64,000 bases of DNA from an uncultured bacterium (GCA_949293245.1 CASFCS010000022.1:1-64000); one strand, 5' to 3'. Positions 8,474 through 17,028 are shown, counted from the stretch's first letter. Made by a program: numbers and translations. The notes: generated from the sequence alone by a model not told the origin.

Positions 8474-9190
8474 ATGGAAGAGCGACTGCAGAAGATCCTC
8501 TCCGCCGCCGGGGTGTGCTCCCGCCGGCAGGCGGAGCAGTACCTGGCGGCGGGTCGGGTGGCCGTTAACGGCCGCACCGCCGCCCTGGGAGAGAAGGCTG
8601 ACCCGGAGGGGGACACCATTACCCTGGACGGCGTCCCCCTGACGGGGCAGGGGGAGAGGCGTACATACCTCCTTCTGCACAAGCCCCGGGGCTATGTGAC
8701 CACCCTCTCCGATGAGAGGGGGCGGCGCACCGTGGCCCAGCTGGTGGCGGACTGCGGAGCCCGGGTGTGGCCGGTGGGGCGGCTGGACCTGGACTCCGAG
8801 GGGCTGCTGGTGATGACCGATGACGGGGCTCTTACCCATCGCCTCACCCACCCCAGTCACCAGGTGGAGAAGGAGTACCTGGTGTGGGTCCGGGGGGATG
8901 TGGCGGCGGCCCTGCCTGCCCTCCGGCGGCCCATGGTGCTGGACGGCAGTCGGGTGGGTCCTGCCAAGGTGTCCGTCAGAGGGGAGGGGCTCCTCTCCAT
9001 CACCATCCACGAGGGGAAAAACCGGCAGGTACGGCGGATGTGTGCCGCCGCCGGTCTCCATGTCACCCGCCTCAAGCGCCTGCGGGAGGGGAGCCTCACC
9101 CTGGGGGATTTGCCCCCAGGGAAGTGGCGCCGCCTGACGGCGGCGGAGGTGGCCGCCCTGGCGGGGGAGAATTTTGCAAGAGAAGGGTGA
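8474..9190 (+). CDS. rluB: 23S rRNA pseudouridine synthase, RluB/RsuA family
   Basis: A 238-residue enzyme that isomerises a specific uridine in rRNA. An S4 RNA-binding domain occupies residues 1-60 (RLQKILSAAGVCSRRQAE). The catalytic motif GRLDLDSEGLL carries the active Asp at residue 105, and the late GKNRQVRRM segment is typical of RsuA/RluB/E/F. GGAGGT lies 9 bases before ATG 8474. In B. subtilis rluB is part of a group with dacB and spmAB; here it follows dacF and the spm genes are missing. RluB is preferred over RsuA by this context, with moderate certainty. Confidence 0.88.
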   Translation: MEERLQKILSAAGVCSRRQAEQYLAAGRVAVNGRTAALGEKADPEGDTITLDGVPLTGQGERRTYLLLHKPRGYVTTLSDERGRRTVAQLVADCGARVWPVGRLDLDSEGLLVMTDDGALTHRLTHPSHQVEKEYLVWVRGDVAAALPALRRPMVLDGSRVGPAKVSVRGEGLLSITIHEGKNRQVRRMCAAAGLHVTRLKRLREGSLTLGDLPPGKWRRLTAAEVAALAGENFAREG

Positions 9191-9207
9191 AATCCTGCAA
9201 AAATAAC

Positions 9208-9236
9208 TTGCAATTTTCCCGGGAAATCGCTATGAT
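9208..9236 (+). promoter_or_regulatory. Sigma-A promoter of the RpiR-family regulator
   Basis: TTGCAA (9208-9213), a 17-base spacer, TATGAT (9231-9236). It lies 56 bases before the start codon. Confidence 0.75.
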
Positions 9237-9291
9237 AGAAAAGAGAAATTTTCCGCCGCAGCCTATGCGCGCAAGCCGGGGGTGCTGATTG

Positions 9292-10164
9292 ATGAGCCGC
9301 GATATCCTGTACAACATTCAGAACAATATGGCCAGTTTTTCCAAGGGACAGAAGCTGATTGCCAAATATATTCTGGAAAACTACGACAAGGCCGCCTTTA
9401 TGACCGCCAGCCGCCTGGGAAAGACGGTGAATGTCAGCGAGTCCACCGTGGTGCGCTTCGCCGCGGAGCTGGGGTATGACGGATATCCCGCCATGCAGAA
9501 GATGCTGCAGGAAATGATTCGCAGCAAGCTCACTACCATCCAGCGTATCGAGGTATCCAACGACCGCATGGGGGACCACGATATCCTGTCCATGGTGATG
9601 CAGTCGGACATGGAGAAGATCCGCATCAGCCTGGAGGAGCTCAACCGCCAGGACTTCGCCGGGGCGGTGGAGGCCATCGTGTCCGCCCGTCGGATCTATA
9701 TTCTGGGGGTGCGCTCTTCCAACACCCTGTCCAGCTTCCTCTCGTTCTACTTCAACCTCATCTTTGAGGATGTCAAGCACGTCCAGACCACCCTGGCCAG
9801 CGAGATGTTCGAGCAGCTGCTCCGGGTGCGCAAGGAGGACGTGGTCATCGGCATCAGCTTCCCCCGGTACTCCACCCGGACGGTGCGTGCCATGGAGTAT
9901 GCCAAGGACCAGGGAGCTACCGTGGTGGCCATCACCGACAGCGAGGTCTCCCCCCTGGTGGACACCGCCACCTACAAGCTCTTTGCCAAGAGCGACATGG
10001 CCTCCTTCGTGGATTCTCTGGTGGCACCCCTCAGCCTGATCAACGCCCTGATCGTGGCGGTGGGGCGCAAGAAGAACGGGGAGGTCTCCGCCATCTTCGA
10101 GAAGCTGGAGCACATCTGGGACGAGTACGAGGTCTACGAAAAAGTGGTATATGATGGGAAATAA
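9292..10164 (+). CDS. MurR/RpiR family transcriptional regulator
   Basis: A 290-residue regulator. The N-terminal RpiR-type helix-turn-helix covers residues 1-80 (the segment NVSESTVVRFAAELGYDG is diagnostic). A SIS sugar-phosphate-binding domain covers about 120-250, including GVRSSNTLSSF. Such proteins sense phosphosugars or amino-sugar phosphates and control sugar or wall-recycling genes, but no such genes adjoin it, so its target is unknown. ATG 9292 directly follows an in-frame TTG; the ribosome site is a weak GGGGGTG. The stop overlaps the start of the next gene, suggesting cotranscription with the flavoprotein. Confidence 0.9.
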   Translation: MSRDILYNIQNNMASFSKGQKLIAKYILENYDKAAFMTASRLGKTVNVSESTVVRFAAELGYDGYPAMQKMLQEMIRSKLTTIQRIEVSNDRMGDHDILSMVMQSDMEKIRISLEELNRQDFAGAVEAIVSARRIYILGVRSSNTLSSFLSFYFNLIFEDVKHVQTTLASEMFEQLLRVRKEDVVIGISFPRYSTRTVRAMEYAKDQGATVVAITDSEVSPLVDTATYKLFAKSDMASFVDSLVAPLSLINALIVAVGRKKNGEVSAIFEKLEHIWDEYEVYEKVVYDGK

Positions 10165-11410
10165 ACCGATGGAGCTGTTGGTGATCGGCGGCGGCGCCGC
10201 CGGCATGATGGCCGCCTTGGCGGCGGCGGAGCAAGGTGTGAAGGTCACCCTGCTGGAGCGCAACCAGAAGGTGGGGCGTAAGCTGTATATCACCGGGAAA
10301 GGGCGGTGCAACGTCACCAACCACTGCCCACCGGAGGAGGTTTTGCGCAACACACCCCGTAATGGGAAATTCCTTTACAGTGCAGTCAACCGTTTTCCGC
10401 CCCAGGAGGTGGAGGCCTTTTTTGAGGGCTTGGGGGTGCCGCTGAAGGTGGAGCGGGGCAACCGGGTCTATCCCGCCTCTGATAAGGCGGCAAACATCAT
10501 TGATGGACTTTTTCAGGCTCTTCGGCGCAAAAAAGTGCCTGTTCTCCACGGCCGGGCTGTGTCTCTGACCCCCGCGGAGGGGGGAGAGGGACTGGCGGTG
10601 GAGACGGAGGAAGGGCAGTGCTACACCTGTAAAGCTGTTATCCTTGCCACAGGGGGGTGTTCCTATCCCCTCACCGGTTCCACCGGGGACGGCTATGAAA
10701 TGGCCCGGCAGGCGGGACATACGGTGACCCCCCTGCGCCCCTCCCTGGTCCCGCTGGAGTCCCCCGACCCCTGTTGCGGGCAGATGCAGGGGCTCTCGTT
10801 ACGCAACGTGGGGCTGCAAATCAAAACAAAGACAGACAAGGTGGTCTACCAGGATATGGGTGAACTGCTGTTCACCCATTTTGGTTTGTCCGGCCCCATC
10901 ATCCTCAGTGCCAGCGCCCATCTGACGGATTACCAGGGGGCGGGATACCGGGCCTGCCTGGACCTGAAACCGGCTTTGGACCGCCAGAAGCTGGATGCCC
11001 GGCTGGTGCGAGACTTTGCGGAGCGGGCCAACCAGAACTACTCCAACGCCCTGGGGGGCCTGGCGCCCCAGTCTATGGTGCCGGTGCTGGCGGCGCGCAC
11101 GGGCATCCCGGGTGACACCAAGGTCCACGACCTGCGCCGGGAGCAGCGGCGGACCTTGCTGGACGCGCTGAAAAATTTTGAGATCCCCATCTCCGGTCCC
11201 CGGCCCATTGAGGAGGCCATTGTGACCTCCGGCGGCGTGAAGGTGGGGGAGGTGGATCCCAGGACTATGGCCTCCAAAAAGTGTCCCGGTCTCTTTCTGG
11301 CGGGGGAGCTGCTGGATGTGGATGCCTATACCGGCGGCTTCAATCTGCAGATTGCCTGGTCCACCGGCCGGGCCGCAGGCCTGGGGGCGGCGGCCTGGCT
11401 GCGGGACTGA
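10151..11410 (+). CDS. HI0933/BaiN-like flavoprotein oxidoreductase
   Basis: A 419-residue FAD protein of the HI0933 (YhiN, BaiN) family. The dinucleotide-binding GGGAAGMMAA is near residues 13-22, followed by a Glu in TLLERN. GRKLYITGKGRCNVTN (around 43-58) is the family signature, and the C-terminal FAD contact ends in GGFNLQIAWSTG. BaiN has been linked to bile-acid dehydroxylation in Clostridium, but most family members have no proven substrate, so no reaction is assigned. ATG 10151 overlaps the end of the regulator by 14 bases; another in-frame ATG at 10169 is possible. It is the last gene before a promoter-bearing gap. Confidence 0.85.
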   Translation: MMGNKPMELLVIGGGAAGMMAALAAAEQGVKVTLLERNQKVGRKLYITGKGRCNVTNHCPPEEVLRNTPRNGKFLYSAVNRFPPQEVEAFFEGLGVPLKVERGNRVYPASDKAANIIDGLFQALRRKKVPVLHGRAVSLTPAEGGEGLAVETEEGQCYTCKAVILATGGCSYPLTGSTGDGYEMARQAGHTVTPLRPSLVPLESPDPCCGQMQGLSLRNVGLQIKTKTDKVVYQDMGELLFTHFGLSGPIILSASAHLTDYQGAGYRACLDLKPALDRQKLDARLVRDFAERANQNYSNALGGLAPQSMVPVLAARTGIPGDTKVHDLRREQRRTLLDALKNFEIPISGPRPIEEAIVTSGGVKVGEVDPRTMASKKCPGLFLAGELLDVDAYTGGFNLQIAWSTGRAAGLGAAAWLRD

Positions 11411-11441
11411 GGGGAAGGGGAAAGTTCTTCCCATTGCCCTG

Positions 11442-11479
11442 TTGCCTTTTACCTGCCTGCCGTGGTATACTGCTATACT
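11442..11479 (+). promoter_or_regulatory. Promoter region of the cmk-plsC-ispH/rpsA operon
   Basis: TTGCCT (11442-11447), 18 bases, TATACT (11466-11471) with TGG before it. A second extended -10, TGCTATACT, ends at 11479. Either could start transcription about 200 bases before cmk. Confidence 0.6.
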
Positions 11480-11688
11480 GCATAGAAAAAGGTGACCGCT
11501 CGGACGGAAAAAATCCTTACTAAAAAGAATAAAAAAAGCTGAATCACTGAATCAAACAATCCAAAACCTGCGGAAGGACGGAGAGCCTCGCCTGCCATGC
11601 GGAGCGGCGGCGGCCGTTCAGGGCAGGCCGCTGGGGCGCGATGGTCCAAAGGTGCGCTGTCGGCGAACAAGCAAACGGGGGAATGTGC
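11480..11688 (+). other. Long structured 5' leader of cmk, unassigned
   Basis: About 200 bases without an ORF that I can support. The first 80 bases are AT-rich, the rest GC-rich with strong pairing. GCCTGCC (11590-11596) can pair with GGCAGGC (11622-11628), while AGCGGC (11603-11608) can pair with GCCGCT (11627-11632), and these two stems exclude each other. A third short stem, GCGC (11636-11639) with GCGC (11654-11657), precedes the ribosome site. No known riboswitch class fits. Confidence 0.4.
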
Positions 11689-12375
11689 ATGCGTACCATC
11701 AGTATCGCCATTGACGGGCCATCCGGGGCGGGAAAATCCACTCTGGCAAAGCTGCTGGCCCAGAAACTGGGCTACCTCTATGTGGACACCGGCGCCATTT
11801 ACCGAACAGTGGCCCTCTTTGCCATGGAGCGGGGAAACGACCCGGGGGATGAAGCGGCGGTAGCCGGGCTGCTGCCCCAGATGGAGATCAAGATGGCCTA
11901 TGGAACGGACGGGCTGCAGCACATGCTCCTCAACGGCCGGGATGTGACGGAGGATATCCGCCGTCACGCCGTCTCCAAGGGGGCCTCCCAGGTGTCGGCC
12001 CTGCCGGCAGTGCGGGCCTTTTTGCTGGAGATGCAGCGGGAACTGGCCCGCCGGCACAACGTGGTGATGGATGGCCGGGATATCGGCACCGTGGTGCTGC
12101 CCCAGGCGGACCTGAAGATCTTTCTCACCGCCCAGGCGGAGGACCGGGCCCGACGGCGGTACCGGGAGCTGCTGGAACGGGGGCAGGATGCGGATTATGA
12201 GACCGTCCTGCGGGATGTGATCCAGCGGGATGAAGCGGATACCAGCCGGGCGATTTCTCCCCTTCGACAGGCGGAGGACGCGGTTTTGGTGGATACCACC
12301 GGCAATACTTTGGAGGAGAGCCTTCAGCGCCTGCTCCGGCTGACAGAGGAGAGAGTACGCCATGGAGAAGAGTGA
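11689..12375 (+). CDS. cmk: Cytidylate kinase
   Basis: A 228-residue P-loop kinase that phosphorylates CMP and dCMP to the diphosphates, feeding nucleic-acid and CDP-lipid synthesis. The P-loop GPSGAGKST is at residues 10-18, VDTGAIYR follows near 30, and the DGRDIGT nucleotide-binding segment is near 125. The ATG at 11689 follows GGGGG at about 7 bases; an ATG two codons upstream is also possible. plsC overlaps its 3' end by 14 bases. cmk before ispH-rpsA is a common order in Clostridia, where CMP salvage, membrane lipid and ribosomal S1 genes share one operon. Confidence 0.95.
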   Translation: MRTISIAIDGPSGAGKSTLAKLLAQKLGYLYVDTGAIYRTVALFAMERGNDPGDEAAVAGLLPQMEIKMAYGTDGLQHMLLNGRDVTEDIRRHAVSKGASQVSALPAVRAFLLEMQRELARRHNVVMDGRDIGTVVLPQADLKIFLTAQAEDRARRRYRELLERGQDADYETVLRDVIQRDEADTSRAISPLRQAEDAVLVDTTGNTLEESLQRLLRLTEERVRHGEE

Positions 12376-12997
12376 AAAAAAGGAAGCGACAAACAAGGTC
12401 AAGAATAATTGGGTGTATACCCTGCTGTACCCTTTTATTTGGCTCTACATGGTGATCCTCCACCCCTGGAAGGCGGTGGGCCGGGAAAACATCCCGGAGG
12501 GGGGCGTGCTCATCTGCGGCAATCATACCAAGATGATCGATCCTCTCTATGTTGTGTGCGCCATCGGCCGCAAGCCACAGATCCGCATTATGGCCAAGGC
12601 GGAATTGATGCGGGTCCCTGTTATTGGGTTTTTATTGAAAAAGGCAGGTATATTCGGCGTGGAGCGTGGGAAATCTGATGTGGGCGCCATCAAGGAGTCC
12701 CTGCGCACCCTGAAAAACGGGCAGCCCCTGCTTATGTTTCCTGAGGGCCGCCGGGTCCGGAAGGGGGAGACGGGGGAGGCCCACACCGGGGCGGCCATGC
12801 TGGCTACCCGGAGCAACGTACCCATTTTGCCGGTGTATATCCCGCCGGAGAAGAAATGGTTCCACCGGGTGAAGGTGGTGTTCGGCAAGCCCTATATGCC
12901 CACCCTGTCTGGAAAGAAGGTCACCCCGGAGGACTACCAGGCCATTGCAGATGAGCTGATGGAGCACATCTTCCAGCTGGAGGACCAGGCGAAATGA
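12362..12997 (+). CDS. plsC: 1-acyl-sn-glycerol-3-phosphate acyltransferase
   Basis: A 211-residue membrane-associated acyltransferase that makes phosphatidic acid from lysophosphatidic acid. The catalytic NHxxxxD motif is NHTKMID at residues 54-60, and the substrate-binding FPEGRR is near 126-131. A hydrophobic N-terminal segment (about 17-37) is the likely membrane anchor. It overlaps cmk by 14 bases and its stop overlaps the ATG of ispH-rpsA (ATGA), so the three genes are tightly coupled. Confidence 0.92.
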   Translation: MEKSEKKEATNKVKNNWVYTLLYPFIWLYMVILHPWKAVGRENIPEGGVLICGNHTKMIDPLYVVCAIGRKPQIRIMAKAELMRVPVIGFLLKKAGIFGVERGKSDVGAIKESLRTLKNGQPLLMFPEGRRVRKGETGEAHTGAAMLATRSNVPILPVYIPPEKKWFHRVKVVFGKPYMPTLSGKKVTPEDYQAIADELMEHIFQLEDQAK

Positions 12998-14931
12998 GGG
13001 TAGTGCTGGCTAAGTCCGCGGGCTTTTGCTACGGGGTGCGCCGGGCTGTTGCCATGGCCCAGGAGGCTGTGGAGCAGGGCCCTCTGGTGATGCTGGGGCC
13101 TGTGATCCATAACGACCATGTGATCCGCCGCCTGGAGGAGAAAGGGGCCGTGCTGGCCAGCAGCGTGGAGGAGGTACCTCCGGGGAGCACGGTGCTCCTG
13201 CGTTCCCACGGGGAGAGCCGGGCGGTACACCGGCAGCTGGAGGAAAAAGGCGCGCGGATTATCGATACCACCTGCCCCAATGTCTCCCACATCCATCGGA
13301 TCGTGGAAAAAGCCGGGGAGGAGGGGCGCACGGCGGTGATCATCGGCGCCCACCGCCACCCGGAGATCCAGGCCATCGCCGGCTGGTGCAGCGATGCGGT
13401 GGTGTGTGCCGACCTGGAGGAACTGGAGCAATGGCTGGCCAAAGACCCGGAAAACGCCCGAAAACCCCTGACTTTTGTCTCACAAACCACTGCTGCACGG
13501 GCGGCGTGGGAAAGTTGTATAGAAAAAGCAAAAAAAGTGTGTACAAACGCAGAAATTTTTGATACAATATGTGGTGCTACGTGTAAACGGCAAACAGAGG
13601 CCCAGAAGTTGGCAGAGCAGTGCGGGGCCATGATCGTTATCGGCGACCCCCGCAGCGCCAACACCGGAAAGCTGACGCAGCTGTGTGCCGCCCGCTGTCC
13701 TCGGGTCTGTCAGGTGGAGGGCGCGGAGGAGCTGGACCCCAGCGCCATGGAGGACGTGGCCTTGGTTGGAATCACCGCCGGCGCATCCACGCCGGGGTGG
13801 ATCATAAAGGAGGTATATGACAAAATGACTGACGAAATCATGGAGATCGAGGAATCCTTCGCTGATCTGCTGGAGAAATCGATCAAAACTTTGAATACAG
13901 GGGAGAAGGTCACCGGTATCGTTGTGAATATCACGCCCACCGAGATCCAGGTGGACCTGGGCACCAAGCACGCCGGTTACATACCGGTCAGCGAGCTTAC
14001 CGACGACCCCTCTGTCAAGGTTGAGGATCTGGTCCATGTGGGTGATGAGATCGAGACCTACGTCATGCGGGTCAACGACGCCGAGGGCGTTGTGACTCTC
14101 TCCAAGAAGCGGCTGGACACTGTGAAGGCCTGGGAGGACGTGGAGAATGCCTGCACCGACCACACTGTGGTGGAGGGCACCGTCACCGAGGAGAACAAGG
14201 GCGGCATCGTGGTGAACGTCCGGGGTATCCGGGTGTTCGTTCCCGCCTCCCAGAGCGGCCAGCCCCGGGGCGCCGATCTGTCCGAGATGGTCAAGCAGCG
14301 GGTGAAGCTGCGCATCACCGAGGTCAACCGGGCCCGTCACCGGGTGGTGGGCTCCATCCGCGCCGTGGCCGCCGAGGAGCGGGCTGCCCGGGCCGCCGAG
14401 GTGTGGGCCAACATCGAGGTGGGCAAGCGCTATTCCGGCACCGTCAAGAGCCTGACCTCTTACGGCGCTTTCGTGGACATCGGCGGCGTGGACGGCATGG
14501 TCCACATCTCCGAGCTGTCCTGGTCCCGCATCAAGACTCCCGCCGATGTGGTGGCCGTGGGCGACAGCGTGGAGGTCTATGTGATCTCCTTTGACCCCGA
14601 GAAGAAGAAGATCTCGCTGGGCATGAAGGACCACAGCCAGGATCCCTGGACCGTGTTCACCAGCACGTACAACGAGGGCGATGTGGCCAATGTCCGGGTG
14701 GTGAAGCTGATGACCTTCGGCGCCTTTGCCGAGATCGTCCCCGGTGTGGACGGCCTGATCCACATTTCCCAGATTGCCGATCACCGCATCGACAAGCCCG
14801 GCGATGTTCTCAGCGAGGGTCAGATGGTGGACGCCAAGATCACCGCCATCGACTATGAAAACAAGAAGGTTTCCCTCTCCATCCGCGCTCTGCTGGAGGG
14901 CGCTTCTGTTGCGGACGAGGAAGAGGCCTGA
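12994..14931 (+). CDS. ispH-rpsA: Fusion of HMBPP reductase (IspH) and ribosomal protein S1
   Basis: A 645-residue fusion known from many Clostridia. Residues 1-275 are IspH, the [4Fe-4S] enzyme that makes IPP and DMAPP in the last step of the MEP pathway. Its three cluster cysteines are C12 (GFCYGVRR), C94 (TTCPNVSH) and C193 (TICGATC), and the SANTGKL substrate segment is present. Residues ~303-640 hold four S1 RNA-binding repeats, each with the expected beta-barrel pattern. The first repeats are more divergent and the last two are canonical. The start ATG overlaps the plsC stop. The DNA at 13511-13590 is strikingly AT-rich for this genome. It contains a promoter-like sequence, and a strong internal ribosome site lies before Met 278, so S1 may also be made alone. 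Confidence 0.95.
   Translation: MRVVLAKSAGFCYGVRRAVAMAQEAVEQGPLVMLGPVIHNDHVIRRLEEKGAVLASSVEEVPPGSTVLLRSHGESRAVHRQLEEKGARIIDTTCPNVSHIHRIVEKAGEEGRTAVIIGAHRHPEIQAIAGWCSDAVVCADLEELEQWLAKDPENARKPLTFVSQTTAARAAWESCIEKAKKVCTNAEIFDTICGATCKRQTEAQKLAEQCGAMIVIGDPRSANTGKLTQLCAARCPRVCQVEGAEELDPSAMEDVALVGITAGASTPGWIIKEVYDKMTDEIMEIEESFADLLEKSIKTLNTGEKVTGIVVNITPTEIQVDLGTKHAGYIPVSELTDDPSVKVEDLVHVGDEIETYVMRVNDAEGVVTLSKKRLDTVKAWEDVENACTDHTVVEGTVTEENKGGIVVNVRGIRVFVPASQSGQPRGADLSEMVKQRVKLRITEVNRARHRVVGSIRAVAAEERAARAAEVWANIEVGKRYSGTVKSLTSYGAFVDIGGVDGMVHISELSWSRIKTPADVVAVGDSVEVYVISFDPEKKKISLGMKDHSQDPWTVFTSTYNEGDVANVRVVKLMTFGAFAEIVPGVDGLIHISQIADHRIDKPGDVLSEGQMVDAKITAIDYENKKVSLSIRALLEGASVADEEEA
13540..13568 (+). promoter_or_regulatory. 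Candidate internal promoter inside ispH
   Basis: An extended -10, TGATACAAT (13560-13568), with TGTACA 17 bases upstream (13540-13545), inside an AT-rich island of the ispH coding region. It would transcribe only the S1 half. The protein sequence here is conserved in IspH, but the codons chosen are unlike the neighbouring ones. Confidence 0.4.
13806..13827 (+). promoter_or_regulatory. Internal ribosome site for a separate S1 product
   Basis: AAAGGAGGT (13806-13814) lies 10 bases before an in-frame ATG (13825-13827). Starting there would give a 368-residue protein containing all four S1 repeats. The same bases encode Lys-Glu-Val of the IspH tail, so the match may be coincidence. Confidence 0.4.
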
Positions 14932-14967
14932 GTCTTGACTCCTGGTCTGTGAACTGAATCAAAGCGT

Positions 14968-15009
14968 AAAACGCCTGATTTCACATTTGTGAAATCAGGC
15001 GTTTTAATT
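14968..15009 (+). terminator. Strong intrinsic terminator of the cmk-plsC-ispH/rpsA operon
   Basis: A 16-bp perfect stem (14968-14983 with 14990-15005) and a 6-base loop, with T-rich sequence at and after its 3' arm. Confidence 0.93.
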
Positions 15010-15039
15010 TGAAAAAAATGGAAATAATAATTTTATTCC

Positions 15040-15068
15040 TTGCAAAAAAAGCAAAATAACGGTATACT
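15040..15068 (+). promoter_or_regulatory. Sigma-A promoter of carD
   Basis: TTGCAA (15040-15045), 17 bases, TATACT (15063-15068). It leaves a 5' leader of about 115 bases in which I see no other element. Confidence 0.75.
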
Positions 15069-15191
15069 AATAATATCTGGTGAATAGTTCGTTAACGCAT
15101 TATTCTCAGAGAAGCCGGACCGGCAGTCCTTGCCGCCCCTGCGTCGGAGTGGCCGGGAAATTGCCGCAACATGACTCAGGAGGTGGGAACC

Positions 15192-15668
15192 ATGTTCCAC
15201 GTAGGGGACAAAATTGTCCATCCCATGCACGGGGCCGGCGTGATCGACGCCATCGTGCAAAAGAAGCTCAATGGCGTGACCCGGGACTACTATACCCTCA
15301 AGCTGCCTGCGGGCGGAATGATGGTCATGATTCCCACCGATCACTCCGAGGAGATCGGGGTGCGCCCCGTGATCGACGGGGAGAAGGCTGGGGAGCTGTT
15401 GGCCGCCATGCGCAGCATCGAGGTGACGCCGGATCAGAATTGGAACCGCCGATACCGGGAGAACATGCTCCGGCTGAAGAGCGGGGACCTGATGGAGGTG
15501 GCCCGGGTGGTGAAGGGGCTGATGCGGCGGGACAGTCAGCGGGGCCTGTCCACCGGGGAGCGGAAGATGCTCCACACCGCCAAGCAGATCCTCATCTCCG
15601 AGCTGGTCCTCTCCCAGGACGCCAGCTATGAGGACGTGGAGGAGAAGGTCAACCGGGCCCTCACCTGA
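15192..15668 (+). CDS. carD: CarD-family transcriptional regulator
   Basis: A 158-residue protein. Residues 1-55 form the Tudor-like RNA polymerase interaction domain (FHVGDKIVHPMHGAGVI), which binds the beta subunit. The rest is the helical DNA-contacting domain. CarD/CdnL proteins stabilise open promoter complexes, especially at rRNA promoters. AGGAGGTGG stands about 6 bases before ATG 15192; an ATG seven codons upstream overlaps this site and is less likely. It is a single-gene unit with its own promoter and terminator. Confidence 0.9.
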   Translation: MFHVGDKIVHPMHGAGVIDAIVQKKLNGVTRDYYTLKLPAGGMMVMIPTDHSEEIGVRPVIDGEKAGELLAAMRSIEVTPDQNWNRRYRENMLRLKSGDLMEVARVVKGLMRRDSQRGLSTGERKMLHTAKQILISELVLSQDASYEDVEEKVNRALT

Positions 15669-15682
15669 GCTTCATTGAGCAC

Positions 15683-15707
15683 AAAGGAGCCGTTTGGCTC
15701 CTTTTTT
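15683..15707 (+). terminator. Intrinsic terminator of carD
   Basis: AAAGGAGCC (15683-15691) pairs with GGCTCCTTT (15696-15704) across a 4-base loop; six T in total end the element. Confidence 0.92.
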
Positions 15708-15815
15708 GCTGTTTCTGGAAAAAAGACTGGTGGAGCAGGCTATTTCGATGTATAGTAGTAGAGAGAAAACCATGGGCAGGGCGGCCCCGGCGCCGCCGGC
15801 CAGGGAGGGAGATAC

Positions 15816-16550
15816 ATGCCGCTGTTCAAAGGACTTTTCGGCAGAAAGAAGGAGACACCCCCCGCCCCCCGGTGCGCCGCGGTGGTGGTGGCGGCGGGCT
15901 CGGGCCAGCGGATGGGCCAGGACAAGATCATGATGAAGCTGGGGGAGGACCCGGTGATCCTCCACACCATCCGGGCCCTGGAGCGCTCGCCCCTCATCTC
16001 CGAAATCGTGGTAGTCACCCGGGAGGACCTGATTGTCCCCATCAGCCAGCTGTGTCGGGATTTTGCCATGACCAAGGTGCGCAAAGTGGTGGCCGGGGGG
16101 GAGACCCGGGCAAAATCCGTGCGTCTGGGCACGCTGGAGGTGTCCCGGGAGGCGGAGCTCATTGCCATCCACGATGGTGCCCGCCCTCTGGTGAGCCAGG
16201 AGGTCATCCGTCAAACGGTGGAGACTGCCGCAGCCAAGGGGGCCGCCGCCCCGGCGGTGCCCCTGAGCGATACCATCAAGTCCGCCCGGGGCGGGGTGGT
16301 GGAGCGCACGCTGGACCGCACCGCCCTTTTTGCGGTTCAGACCCCCCAGGTCTTTGAGGCCGGCCTCATCAAAGCGGCCCTCCAGAAGGCCCTGGAGGAG
16401 AACGTCCCCATCACCGACGACTGCTCCGCTGTGGAGCGGCTGGGCATGTCGGTGGTGCTGACCCAGGGGGAGCGGGAGAACATCAAACTGACTACCCCGG
16501 CGGACCTTATCATGGCCCGGGCCATTCTGGAGGAGCGTGAGACATCGTGA
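15816..16550 (+). CDS. ispD: 2-C-methyl-D-erythritol 4-phosphate cytidylyltransferase
   Basis: A 244-residue enzyme of the MEP isoprenoid pathway that joins MEP to CTP. The CTP-binding loop [15 protein letters not shown] lies near residues 23-37, IHDGARP near 116, and the late TDDCSAVE segment is present. The N-terminus is about 15 residues longer than usual, with several Lys/Arg. A GGGAGGGAG ribosome site precedes the ATG. A -10-like TATAGT at 15751-15756 stands in the gap upstream, but its -35 is poor. The stop overlaps the GTG of ispF. Confidence 0.93.
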   Translation: MPLFKGLFGRKKETPPAPRCAAVVVAAGSGQRMGQDKIMMKLGEDPVILHTIRALERSPLISEIVVVTREDLIVPISQLCRDFAMTKVRKVVAGGETRAKSVRLGTLEVSREAELIAIHDGARPLVSQEVIRQTVETAAAKGAAAPAVPLSDTIKSARGGVVERTLDRTALFAVQTPQVFEAGLIKAALQKALEENVPITDDCSAVERLGMSVVLTQGERENIKLTTPADLIMARAILEERETS

Positions 16551-17014
16551 GAATCGGACATGGATATGACGTACATCGCCTGGTGCCCGGCCGCCCCCTG
16601 ATCCTGGGGGGCGTGATCATTCCACACCCCACGGGCCTGCTGGGCCACTCGGACGCCGATGTCCTCACCCACGCGGTGATGGACGCCCTGCTGGGGGCTG
16701 CCGCCCTGGGGGACATCGGTCGGCATTTTCCCGACAATGACCCGGCCTACGCCGGGGCGGACAGCCTGGCCCTGCTGGGCCATGTGGTAAACCTGATCCG
16801 GGAGAAAGGGTTTACCATTGAGAATTTGGACGTGACCCTCATTGCCCAGCGGCCCAAGGTGGCCCCCTACATTCCCCTTATGAAGGAGAATCTCATGCGG
16901 GTGCTGGAGGTAGAGGAGGGACAGCTGAATCTAAAGGCCACCACCGAGGAGGGCCTGGGCTTCACCGGGCGGGAGGAGGGCATCTCCGCCCACGCGGTGA
17001 CGCTGCTGGTCTGA
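16547..17014 (+). CDS. ispF: 2-C-methyl-D-erythritol 2,4-cyclodiphosphate synthase
   Basis: A 155-residue MEP-pathway enzyme that cyclises the product of IspE. The metal ligands of the family are visible: D8 and H10 (GYDVHRL) and the His of [12 protein letters not shown] near residue 42. The [10 protein letters not shown] loop and the C-terminal [11 protein letters not shown] are diagnostic. It starts with GTG at 16547, overlapping the ispD stop by 4 bases. With ispH at 12994, three MEP enzymes lie within 4 kb. Confidence 0.96.
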   Translation: MRIGHGYDVHRLVPGRPLILGGVIIPHPTGLLGHSDADVLTHAVMDALLGAAALGDIGRHFPDNDPAYAGADSLALLGHVVNLIREKGFTIENLDVTLIAQRPKVAPYIPLMKENLMRVLEVEEGQLNLKATTEEGLGFTGREEGISAHAVTLLV

Positions 17015-17028
17015 AATACCGGGACACG

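Noticed and set aside
11555..11640. A possible c-di-GMP-I (GEMM) riboswitch before cmk
   Set aside because: GGACGGAGAGCC resembles the conserved GGACGCAAAGCC, but the first hairpin does not form and the 3' receptor half is missing.
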